The notes under the pieces are model-generated. The model was not told where the DNA came from, made no database searches, and saw only the letters and a program-made list of their open reading frames with translations. Shown here in pieces: positions 26,423 to 33,480 of a stretch of 64,000 bases of DNA. The position numbers and the translations under genes are program-made. How positions within the stretch are numbered: the stretch's first letter is position 1; each line of letters begins with the position of its first letter. The DNA is from SR-FBR-E99 sp963732365. Its GTDB lineage: Bacteria > Bacteroidota > Bacteroidia > Bacteroidales > VadinHA17. The stretch spans positions 930,001 through 994,000 of the forward strand of contig CAVSZC010000005.1 of the NCBI GenBank assembly GCA_963732365.1, in the 5' to 3' direction.

Positions 26423-27821
26423 CATACTTAACAGGCTCGACTGGCTCACGGTACTCCTCTGGGGCACGATGATGATAATGGGGTGGCTTAACATTTATGC
26501 TGCAGTATACAATGAGCAGTATACAAGTATTTTTGACATGTCACAGCGTTACGGCAAACAGCTGTTATTTATTGTTGCCGCTGTTATCCTTGCCATATTT
26601 GTCCTGGTGACAGACAACAAACTGTATTACTTCTTCGCATGGTTCATATACGGGATATTCGTTTTTCTCCTGCTGATGGTCCTTCTTGTTGGCAAGGAGA
26701 TAAACGGTGCGAAAGCCTGGTTTGAGTTTGGCCCGTTCGGTATTCAGCCTTCCGAGTTTGCAAAATTTGCTACGGGCCTCGCACTTGCCTCATATCTCAA
26801 TTCAAAGAGACAGGCGTTAGGATTCAGAACCATGGCAACGGCGACATCAATCATCATGGCCCCGGTCATACTCATTGCGATCCAGCCTGATATGGGTTCG
26901 GTCATTACCTATTTTGCATTTTTCATTGTGTTGTTCCGTGAGGGAATGAGCATCTATGTCTTTATCTCCGCATTGCTTGCCGTAGTATTGTTTCTCCTTA
27001 CCCTGATCTTCGGAACTGTCGCTGTGGCCTTGGGAATGATAATCCTGGCATTTATTGCACTCTGGATCTTTATCCGGAATTCGCAGGTGCTTATGGCACT
27101 GGGAGTGATGGCGGGAGCGGGCGCACTGAGCTACCTTGCAGGTCACTATATCTTCGGGGCAGGGCTCGATATAATAATCGTGTTTTCAGTGATACTCTCC
27201 GGTGCGATATATGCATGGTATCTGTACAGGTACAGGCTTAAGATGGCGGTAATAATATACAGCTTCCTCCTTGGAGGCATACTTTACCTCTTCACCGTTG
27301 ACTATGCCTTTCATGAAATCCTCAAGCCTCATCAGCAGACCAGGATAAACATTATGCTGGGGATGGAGGATGACCCTTACGGTACAGGATACAACCTCAA
27401 TCAGTCACTCATATCCATCGGGTCGGGCGGATTTGCCGGCAAGGGCTACCTGAACGGAACGCAGACCAAGTTCAAGTTTGTCCCTGAACAGAGCACCGAT
27501 TTCATCTTCTGCACCGTGGGAGAAGAATGGGGTTTCGTCGGGTCTGTGGTTGTCATAGCGCTCTTTGTACTGCTGCTGCTCAGGCTTGTGATGCTTGCCG
27601 AGAGGCAGCGGACAACATTTGTCCGTGCATATGGCTATGGTGTCTTCGGACTCTTCCTCGTCCACTTCTTCGTTAATATAGGAATGACGATAGGGGTTAT
27701 GCCTGTCATCGGAATACCCCTTCCCTTCTTCAGCTACGGAGGGAGCTCCCTCTGGGGGTTCACCATATTGCTGTTTGTTTTTCTCAGGCTCGACGCAGGA
27801 AGAGCAGAATACCTCGGATGA
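26406..27821 (+). CDS. rodA: Rod shape-determining protein RodA (peptidoglycan polymerase)
   Basis: This 471-residue SEDS-family glycosyltransferase polymerises lipid II in the elongasome with PBP2. It has ten or more membrane helices. Family motifs include GAKAWFEFGPFGIQPSEFAKF (in part; ~residues 99-118), the catalytic-loop region around FVPEQSTDFIFCTVGEEWGFVG, and IPLPFFSYGGSSLW near the end. It is about 100 residues longer than E. coli RodA because of extra hydrophobic sequence in the middle (~residues 190-290), as in other Bacteroidetes. It is the last gene of the mre operon, and its stop abuts that of the convergent acpH-like gene. Confidence 0.95.
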   Translation: MEKNSNILNRLDWLTVLLWGTMMIMGWLNIYAAVYNEQYTSIFDMSQRYGKQLLFIVAAVILAIFVLVTDNKLYYFFAWFIYGIFVFLLLMVLLVGKEINGAKAWFEFGPFGIQPSEFAKFATGLALASYLNSKRQALGFRTMATATSIIMAPVILIAIQPDMGSVITYFAFFIVLFREGMSIYVFISALLAVVLFLLTLIFGTVAVALGMIILAFIALWIFIRNSQVLMALGVMAGAGALSYLAGHYIFGAGLDIIIVFSVILSGAIYAWYLYRYRLKMAVIIYSFLLGGILYLFTVDYAFHEILKPHQQTRINIMLGMEDDPYGTGYNLNQSLISIGSGGFAGKGYLNGTQTKFKFVPEQSTDFIFCTVGEEWGFVGSVVVIALFVLLLLRLVMLAERQRTTFVRAYGYGVFGLFLVHFFVNIGMTIGVMPVIGIPLPFFSYGGSSLWGFTILLFVFLRLDAGRAEYLG

Positions 27822-28433
27822 TCAGAACGGCATCCTGATGCCCGGAGACAATACAATGCCGAACTCATTCTCAACATAGTTTATCAGTTCGGGGAAAAAC
27901 TCCATGAAGTCCTCTTCAATTGAATAGTACTGTTTCTTCCAGACCCTCATGGCCCACCTCGTCTCCCTGGGCAGCGAAGTAACCGTGCTGAGGGTCTTGA
28001 GTACTCTCCTTATCCCATTCATGGTCTGGTATGTCTCGAGCCAGTTGTCAATAATGAAGAAGGGCATCTTCTCACGTACCATCTCAGGAAGTATCTCGAA
28101 GTTATTGACCATGGCCCTGTAAAAGTTATAGGTAACACTCTCCAGAGGCCTTCGGGAGAAGAGATCCCACTCTTTCGTCAGGTAATGGTCATAAAGAATA
28201 TCGACAATAACGCCTGCATATAACCTGTACCTGCCTGTGAAATGCATTTTACTGCGGTGTACAACAGGATGCCTGTCGGTAAAGGCATCGATATGACGAT
28301 GAAGGATGATTCCCTGCCTGATAGCTTCCGGGTATTTCAGATAATCACGCCCCTTGACATAATCACCTATGTAGTTCCCAATAATGATATTATCCGAGTC
28401 ACCTGACAGATATATGTGAGCGAGGACGTTCAT
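27822..28433 (-). CDS. ACP phosphodiesterase-family protein (AcpH/DUF479)
   Basis: This 203-residue protein resembles acyl carrier protein phosphodiesterase, which removes 4'-phosphopantetheine from ACP. Diagnostic features are the start MNVLAHIYLSG, GNYIGDYVKGRD (~residues 19-30), and the metal-ligand-type helix HRHIDAFTDRHPVV (~45-58) plus VDILYDHYL (~78-86), an HD-like arrangement. Its stop codon touches the stop of rodA with no spacer (TGATCA). The family call is confident; ACP as substrate is inferred from E. coli AcpH. Confidence 0.87.
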   Translation of the reverse strand: MNVLAHIYLSGDSDNIIIGNYIGDYVKGRDYLKYPEAIRQGIILHRHIDAFTDRHPVVHRSKMHFTGRYRLYAGVIVDILYDHYLTKEWDLFSRRPLESVTYNFYRAMVNNFEILPEMVREKMPFFIIDNWLETYQTMNGIRRVLKTLSTVTSLPRETRWAMRVWKKQYYSIEEDFMEFFPELINYVENEFGIVLSPGIRMPF

Positions 28434-28607
28434 CCGGGATGTGTTACTACAAAGATTCTGCCATTAAGAACAGAAAAAAAATATTAAGACCGAAATTCTT
28501 TAACAATATCCTGCTGATTTACTAACTGTCATATATTCAAAATATTATATAAAACAGCAGTTTTTTAGAATATGTTTAAAATCAGCTTCCAATTCAGTTA
28601 CAAATTA

Positions 28608-28615
28608 TAAATTTG
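28608..28615 (+). promoter_or_regulatory. Candidate -7 element (TAAATTTG) upstream of the cDPGS-like gene
   Basis: TAAATTTG matches TAnnTTTG and lies in an A+T-rich 247-bp gap, giving a leader of about 60 nt. No clear -33 TTTG is seen at the right distance. Confidence 0.4.
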
Positions 28616-28669
28616 CCGGACATAATTACACTGATAACCGGATAATAAATTATAAAAAACAAAAATAAC

Positions 28670-28676
28670 AAGGAGG
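28670..28676 (+). promoter_or_regulatory. Strong Shine-Dalgarno AAGGAGG before the cDPGS-like gene
   Basis: AAGGAGG lies four bases before the ATG at 28681. A perfect anti-16S match is unusual in this window, where most starts have no such sequence. It supports the chosen start and suggests strong translation. Confidence 0.7.
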
Positions 28677-28680
28677 TTTT

Positions 28681-30018
28681 ATGTTAAAGAGGAATGTGAT
28701 CATTATTGGAGCTGCCGGCAGGGATTTCCACAACTTCAATACTTATTTCCGTGACAACGAGATTTACAATGTTGTTGCTTTTACAGCAGCTCAGATACCT
28801 GACATTGACGGCAGGAAGTATCCGGCTGAGCTTGCAGGCAAGCTTTATCCTGCCGGAATCCCCATTTATTCCGAGAATGATCTGCCGAGGCTGATCAGGG
28901 ATTTGAATGTGGCTGACTGTGTCTTTGCCTACAGCGATGTAACATATCAGAAAGTAATGTCAATGAGTGCTATTGTCAACGCTGCCGGTGCTAATTTCAT
29001 CTTGCTCGGATGGCGTGAGACAATGGTTAAGAGCACGAAGCCGGTAATAGCTGTCGGAGCCATACGTACCGGATGTGGCAAGAGCCAGACATCAAGAAGG
29101 GTCATTGAGCTACTCATGAAAAGAGGGCTTAAGGTCGTTGCAGTACGCCACCCTATGCCTTACGGCAATCTTGTTGAACAGAAGGTTCAGCGCTTTGCAG
29201 TAGTCTCTGATCTTGCAAAACACAAATGCACGGTTGAAGAGATGGAGGAGTATGAGCCTCATGTTGTCAGGGGAAATGTGATCTACGCAGGTGTGGACTA
29301 CGAAGCTATCCTGAGGGCTGCCGAGAAAGATCCGTCAGGGTGTGATGTTATCTTGTGGGATGGAGGTAACAATGACTTCCCCTTCTACACTCCTGATCTT
29401 ATGATAACTGTCACCGATCCGCACAGGGCAGGTCATGAACTCAGGTATTACCCCGGGGAAGTAACGTTAAGGATAGCTGATGTGGTTGTGATAAATAAAA
29501 TGGACAGCTCAGCGCCTGATGACATTCAGACAGTCCGCGAAAGCATCGAGCTGGTAGCTCCCGGGGCCGTTGTGGTTGACGGGGCATCACCAATAAAGGT
29601 TGATGATCCTTCAGTTATCAAGGGCAAGCGTGTGCTGGTTGTGGAGGATGGCCCGACTCTTACTCACGGAGAGATGAAGATTGGTGCAGGGGTTGTTGCT
29701 GCAAGGAAGTTTGGCGCCTCAGAGATTGTTGATCCGAGACCTTATACTGTAGGTAGACTGACAGAGACCTTTGAGAAATATCCCGGCATCGGCACTCTGC
29801 TGCCTGCAATGGGATACGGTGACCAGCAGTTGAAGGATCTGGAGACAACGATAAATAATACCGACTGTGATTCAGTTGTGATCGGCACACCGATAGACCT
29901 TAACCGCATCATTAAGATCACCAAGCCTAACACCAGGGTCTATTATGATCTGCAGGAGATTGGCAGTCCCAACCTTGAAGAGGTGATAGACGAGTTTGTA
30001 AAGAAGCATAAGCTTTAG
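28681..30018 (+). CDS. Cyclic 2,3-diphosphoglycerate synthetase-like GTPase
   Basis: This 445-residue protein resembles the family annotated as cyclic 2,3-diphosphoglycerate synthetase, which in some methanogens makes cDPG from 2,3-DPG with ATP. An N-terminal Rossmann-like part (IIIGAAGRDFHNFN, residues 6-19; SDVTYQKVM ~86-94) precedes a P-loop domain: GAIRTGCGKSQTS (~126-138), DGGNNDFPF (~224-232) and the GTPase-like NKMD (~270-273). It stands alone with its own promoter and ribosome site, and a terminator follows. gpmI, another 2,3-DPG-related enzyme, lies elsewhere in the window and is not linked. Real substrate in bacteria uncertain. Confidence 0.8.
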   Translation: MLKRNVIIIGAAGRDFHNFNTYFRDNEIYNVVAFTAAQIPDIDGRKYPAELAGKLYPAGIPIYSENDLPRLIRDLNVADCVFAYSDVTYQKVMSMSAIVNAAGANFILLGWRETMVKSTKPVIAVGAIRTGCGKSQTSRRVIELLMKRGLKVVAVRHPMPYGNLVEQKVQRFAVVSDLAKHKCTVEEMEEYEPHVVRGNVIYAGVDYEAILRAAEKDPSGCDVILWDGGNNDFPFYTPDLMITVTDPHRAGHELRYYPGEVTLRIADVVVINKMDSSAPDDIQTVRESIELVAPGAVVVDGASPIKVDDPSVIKGKRVLVVEDGPTLTHGEMKIGAGVVAARKFGASEIVDPRPYTVGRLTETFEKYPGIGTLLPAMGYGDQQLKDLETTINNTDCDSVVIGTPIDLNRIIKITKPNTRVYYDLQEIGSPNLEEVIDEFVKKHKL

Positions 30019-30027
30019 GCAATAGTC

Positions 30028-30062
30028 CAGTCAACAGACTACAGTCCTCAGTCGGCAGTCCT
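30028..30062. repeat. Tandem 7-bp array, unit CAGTCCT, 5 copies
   Basis: Units CAGTCAA, CAGACTA, CAGTCCT, CAGTCGG and CAGTCCT start at 30028, 30035, 30042, 30049 and 30056. The array begins 10 bp after the stop of the cDPGS-like gene. Its third and fourth units form the left arm of the terminator. Confidence 0.8.
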
Positions 30063-30095
30063 GAAACAGGCTGAACAGACTGAGGACTTTTTTTT
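30043..30095 (+). terminator. Rho-independent terminator built from a 7-bp array
   Basis: AGTCCTCAGTC (30043-30053) pairs perfectly with GACTGAGGACT (30078-30088), followed by a run of T. An inner hairpin (CCTG/CAGG, 30060-30070) folds within the loop. It ends the cDPGS-like transcript. Confidence 0.85.
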
Positions 30096-30105
30096 ATTAC
30101 AAGGT

Positions 30106-30140
30106 GGCTGCTGTCAGCTGACTGCCGGCTGCCGGCTGAA
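30106..30140. repeat. Tandem 7-bp array, unit GGCTGCC, 5 degenerate copies
   Basis: Units GGCTGCT, GTCAGCT, GACTGCC, GGCTGCC and GGCTGAA run in register from 30106 to 30140, between the terminator and gpsA. A weak -7-like TATCTTTA follows at 30147-30154. Confidence 0.65.
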
Positions 30141-30170
30141 TTTTTCTATCTTTACGGCAGAAACTGAGTT

Positions 30171-31175
30171 ATGCCTGATCATAAAGCTGCTGATGTAACC
30201 ATTGTTGGCTCAGGAAGCTGGGCCACCGCAATAGCCATGGTGCTTACCTCCAACGGTAAGAGAGTTGCATGGTATATTGACCGGGCGGACATCTTCCGTC
30301 ACGTGCGACGATATCATCAAAACCCCCGCTATATTACTTCGGTAAAGTTCGATCCTGACCTTATTGAGCCACTTGATGACATCAGTGAGGCTGTCAGAGC
30401 GTCAGAGATCATCATCCTTGTCACCCCTGCCGCCTTTCTGAAAGCGGAACTGGAAGGGCTGGATGGCGAAGCATTCTCAGGTAAGACAGTATGCACTGGC
30501 ATTAAGGGTATTGTCCCGATTGATAATACCGTCGTAGGGGAATACATACACATGCAATACGATGTTCCCTATGATGACATAGTGATAATTACTGGCCCCA
30601 GTCATGCCGAGGAGGTGTCAATGGAGAAACTGACATATCTGACCTTTGCCTCACCTGGAAGAAAGAAGGCGGAAACTGTAGCAAGCCTCTTCTCCAACAG
30701 ATGGATAATGACAATTATTTCGAGGGATATTTTCGGTACCGAGTATGCAGCAGTAATGAAGAATATCTATGCCATCGCGGCAGGCATTGCTCACGGGCTG
30801 GGATACGGTGATAACTTCATTGCTGTTCTGCTGGCAAACGCTGCCGGCGAGATGAGGCGCTTTGTGGAGGCTATTTCTCCTGATATCCGCGACATAACAG
30901 ACTCACCCTACCTTGGAGACCTGCTTGTGACCGGCTATTCACAGTTCAGCCGGAACAGGGCACTCGGCCACATGATAGGAAAAGGGTTCAGCGTCAGCAG
31001 TGCGCTTCTTGAGATGACACAGGTGGCTGAAGGCTATTATGCCTCGAGTTGTATCAACGAGGTAAATGTACGGCAAGGTGTTGACATGCCGATAGCCAAT
31101 GCAGTTTACAGGATACTCTATAAGAACGCCTCGCCTTTGCAGGAGATAAAAAGCCTTACAAAAAGACTTAAGTAA
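30171..31175 (+). CDS. gpsA: Glycerol-3-phosphate dehydrogenase [NAD(P)+]
   Basis: This 334-residue enzyme reduces dihydroxyacetone phosphate to sn-glycerol 3-phosphate, the backbone of phospholipids. The N-terminal Rossmann motif is VGSGSWATAIA (residues ~12-22). GPSHAEEVS is at about 143-151, and the catalytic lysine lies in MKNIYAIAAGIAHGLGYGDN (~195-214). Length and motifs are standard. The gene is preceded by repeat arrays and ends one base before the stop of the convergent gene at 31177. plsC, the next phospholipid gene, is elsewhere (45525). Confidence 0.97.
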   Translation: MPDHKAADVTIVGSGSWATAIAMVLTSNGKRVAWYIDRADIFRHVRRYHQNPRYITSVKFDPDLIEPLDDISEAVRASEIIILVTPAAFLKAELEGLDGEAFSGKTVCTGIKGIVPIDNTVVGEYIHMQYDVPYDDIVIITGPSHAEEVSMEKLTYLTFASPGRKKAETVASLFSNRWIMTIISRDIFGTEYAAVMKNIYAIAAGIAHGLGYGDNFIAVLLANAAGEMRRFVEAISPDIRDITDSPYLGDLLVTGYSQFSRNRALGHMIGKGFSVSSALLEMTQVAEGYYASSCINEVNVRQGVDMPIANAVYRILYKNASPLQEIKSLTKRLK

Positions 31176-31176
31176 T

Positions 31177-31797
31177 TTATACAGGTTTGAAGAGACCCTT
31201 GATGTCAGCACCTGCAAATCCCGCGTCGAACAGATATTTCGGCACGTTATTCAGCCTGCGAGCCTGCTGATCGCTTAACAGGGGATAGTGCTTTACCCTA
31301 TAGGTGTAGTCACCTATGAATTCGAGATCTTCTTCCGTTGTCTCCCAGTTGCGGTCGTCAAAACGGGACAGGTCGATTACGCGCGAGTAGCTCCTCAGGG
31401 TCTTTTGTGAATTAAGGTTGTAATAAAGATCGAAGTATGACATTGCCAGTTCGCGCAGCGACCTGTACACCGGTTCACGGAAGCGCAGCACGGTAGTATT
31501 TGATTTGGCAATGGCGCCCCAGCATCGTCCCTCGCGAAAGACAGCAATGATATGATCGTCGTCATTGTCTGCTTCAAGGTCGACTATCAGCGGAGGGTAT
31601 CCCAGGTTGCGCAGCGCAGCTGCTGCAAACATCCCTCCGTCCATGCAATGAGCCATCCGCTCCCTTATCACCATGAGAGGAGACAGGGTTCGTTCTGTAG
31701 AATTGTAAGGAATGGAATCAAGATACTCCTGGATCTTAAACGGAGTATCAAGATCTTTTAGCAACCGCTTAAATTCACTATTTCTGTCCTTCTTCAT
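31177..31797 (-). CDS. Transglutaminase-like domain protein, function unknown
   Basis: This 206-residue protein has no signal peptide. Residues ~45-95 have the layout of a transglutaminase/papain-like core: a Cys in ERMAHCMDGGMFAAAALRNLG (in part; Cys near 51), followed ~35 residues later by DDDHIIAVFREG (His near 82) and then AIAKSNTTVLRFREP. The Cys-His order and the helix after Cys fit bacterial transglutaminase-like proteins. It lies between gpsA (convergent) and lysS (same strand, separated by a 7-bp repeat array). Catalytic activity is a guess. Confidence 0.6.
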   Translation of the reverse strand: MKKDRNSEFKRLLKDLDTPFKIQEYLDSIPYNSTERTLSPLMVIRERMAHCMDGGMFAAAALRNLGYPPLIVDLEADNDDDHIIAVFREGRCWGAIAKSNTTVLRFREPVYRSLRELAMSYFDLYYNLNSQKTLRSYSRVIDLSRFDDRNWETTEEDLEFIGDYTYRVKHYPLLSDQQARRLNNVPKYLFDAGFAGADIKGLFKPV

Positions 31798-31814
31798 TCT
31801 GCTTCACTTTCTCT

Positions 31815-31870
31815 GCTCCTCGCTCCCTGCTCCTGGCTCCCTGCTCCCTGCTCCCTGCTCCCTGCTCCCT
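31815..31870. repeat. Tandem 7-bp array, unit GCTCCCT, 8 copies
   Basis: Units start every 7 bp from 31815. Positions 31822, 31836, 31843, 31850, 31857 and 31864 are perfect GCTCCCT; the first and third copies vary slightly. The array ends two bases before the lysS stop codon (31873-31875, minus strand). Read in the lysS direction the unit is AGGGAGC. Confidence 0.95.
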
Positions 31871-31872
31871 GC

Positions 31873-33393
31873 CTAAAATTTGCCTGCCTCCGGCTTCATC
31901 TGCGGGAAGAAAAGCACATCCTGTATCGAGGGCTGGTTTGTCATGAACATAGTCAGCCTGTCGATGCCTATCCCCATTCCTGAGGTGGGAGGCATACCAT
32001 ATTCGAGAGCCCTCACGAAATCCATATCGATAAACATAGCCTCATCGTCTCCCTTCTCTGAGAGACGCAGCTGCTCCTGGAAGCGGCCGAGCTGATCAAT
32101 AGGATCATTAAGTTCTGAATATGCATTTGCCACCTCCTTGCCGTTCACCAACAGCTCAAACCTCTCAGTGAGCCCTTCCTTGGTGCGGTGCTTCTTGGTA
32201 AGCGGTGATGTCTCCTGAGGGTAGTCGATGATAAACGTCGGTTGTATGAAGTGATGTTCACACTTCTCTCCGAAGATCAGATCAATAAGTTTTCCCTTAC
32301 CCATTGATGGCGAGTTACCTATCTCGAGCCTGTCACACTCGCTGCGCAGCTCCTCCTCACTCATTCCGGTGATGTCAATGCCTGCATATTCCCTTATCGC
32401 ATCAGTCATCGATACTCGTCTGTAGGGACGCGCGTAATCGATAACATGTTCTCCCAGAGGCACTTTGGTCGTGCCGTGAAGATCGGTTGCAACCTTCTCA
32501 AGGATCTGCTCGGTGAACTCCATCATCCAGTTGTAGTCTTTGTAGGCTACATAGATCTCCATCACTGTGAACTCCGGGTTATGGGTGCGGTCCATCCCCT
32601 CGTTTCGAAAATCCTTTGCGAACTCATATACACCGTCATAGCCTCCGACGATCAGCCTTTTCAGGTAGAGCTCATCTGCTATGCGAAGGTAGAGAGGCAT
32701 GTCAAGTGCGTTATGATGAGTGATGAAAGGACGTGCAGCGGCTCCTCCCGGGATTGCCTGGAGCACCGGTGTCTCAACCTCAAGGTATCCCCTGGCATCA
32801 AAGAGCTCACGCATCGACTTCATTATCTGCGTGCGCTTACGGAAGACCTCCCGTACCTCTGGATTGACTATAAGATCAACGTAGCGCTGGCGGTAGCGCA
32901 TCTCAGGGTCTGTCACAGCGTCATAAATGACACCGTCTTTCTCCTTGACAATCGGAAGTGGTCTCAGCGACTTGCTGAGCAGCGTCAGTTCGGTCACATG
33001 AAGGGTAATCTCTCCCATCTGTGTCCTGAAAACAAACCCCTTTACGCCGATGATATCACCTATGTCAAGGAGTCTTTTGAAAAGTGTGTTATAAAGTGTC
33101 TTATCCTCTCCGGGGCAGAGGTCGTCACGGCGTACATATATCTGTATCCGACCTGAAGAGTCCATCAGCTCGGCAAAGGAGGCGTTGCCCATTATACGGC
33201 GGCTCATAATGCGCCCTGCCAGGCAGACAGCCTGGTAGTTTTTCTTCTCATCGCTGAAGCCGGCAAGTATCTCTGCTGCCGAAGCATCTACCGGATACAT
33301 GTCTGCCGGATATGGGTCTATGCCCAGCTTCCTTATCTCGTCAAGAGACTGCCTGCGTATCTGTTCCTGTTCGCTCAGGTGGTTGTTTGTCAT
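31873..33393 (-). CDS. lysS: Lysyl-tRNA synthetase (class II)
   Basis: This 506-residue enzyme charges tRNA-Lys. The N-terminal OB-fold anticodon-binding domain covers residues ~50-160 (LAGRIMSRRIMGNASFAEL). The class II catalytic core has motif 1 around FRKRTQIMKSMRELFDARGYLEVETP (in part), motif 2 FAKDFRNEGMDRTHNPEF (~254-271) and motif 3 GMGIGIDRLTM (~470-480). It is downstream of the D-amino-acid transaminase-like gene, with its own promoter in the gap. Confidence 0.97.
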   Translation of the reverse strand: MTNNHLSEQEQIRRQSLDEIRKLGIDPYPADMYPVDASAAEILAGFSDEKKNYQAVCLAGRIMSRRIMGNASFAELMDSSGRIQIYVRRDDLCPGEDKTLYNTLFKRLLDIGDIIGVKGFVFRTQMGEITLHVTELTLLSKSLRPLPIVKEKDGVIYDAVTDPEMRYRQRYVDLIVNPEVREVFRKRTQIMKSMRELFDARGYLEVETPVLQAIPGGAAARPFITHHNALDMPLYLRIADELYLKRLIVGGYDGVYEFAKDFRNEGMDRTHNPEFTVMEIYVAYKDYNWMMEFTEQILEKVATDLHGTTKVPLGEHVIDYARPYRRVSMTDAIREYAGIDITGMSEEELRSECDRLEIGNSPSMGKGKLIDLIFGEKCEHHFIQPTFIIDYPQETSPLTKKHRTKEGLTERFELLVNGKEVANAYSELNDPIDQLGRFQEQLRLSEKGDDEAMFIDMDFVRALEYGMPPTSGMGIGIDRLTMFMTNQPSIQDVLFFPQMKPEAGKF

Positions 33394-33411
33394 CTGCTGT
33401 TAAAATTTTTG

Positions 33412-33441
33412 CAAAGGTAATATTTGAGCCGCAGCAGGCAA
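33412..33441 (-). promoter_or_regulatory. lysS promoter (TTG-N19-TACCTTTG on minus strand)
   Basis: On the minus strand TTG (33441-33439) and TACCTTTG (33419-33412) are 19 bp apart, a full match to the Bacteroidetes -33/-7 pattern. The predicted leader is about 12 nt, ending at the lysS ATG (33393). Confidence 0.65.
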
Positions 33442-33442
33442 T

Positions 33443-33465
33443 AGGTCTGGGGTCAGAAGACGGAA
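33443..33465. repeat. Short GGTCTGG/GGTCAGA repeat run between lysS and the transaminase gene
   Basis: GGTCTGG at 33443-33449, GGTCAGA at 33450-33456 and AGACGGA at 33457-33463 are in 7-bp register. They belong by sequence to the GGTCTGAA family seen at 5018-5041 and 42181-42245. It is degenerate and could be partly chance. Confidence 0.5.
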
Positions 33466-33480
33466 GTAATGCCCTGCGCC

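Noticed and set aside
31815..31870. CRISPR-like repetition in intergenic arrays
   Set aside because: Units are 7-8 bp with no spacers and no cas genes are nearby. These are simple tandem arrays, not CRISPR.
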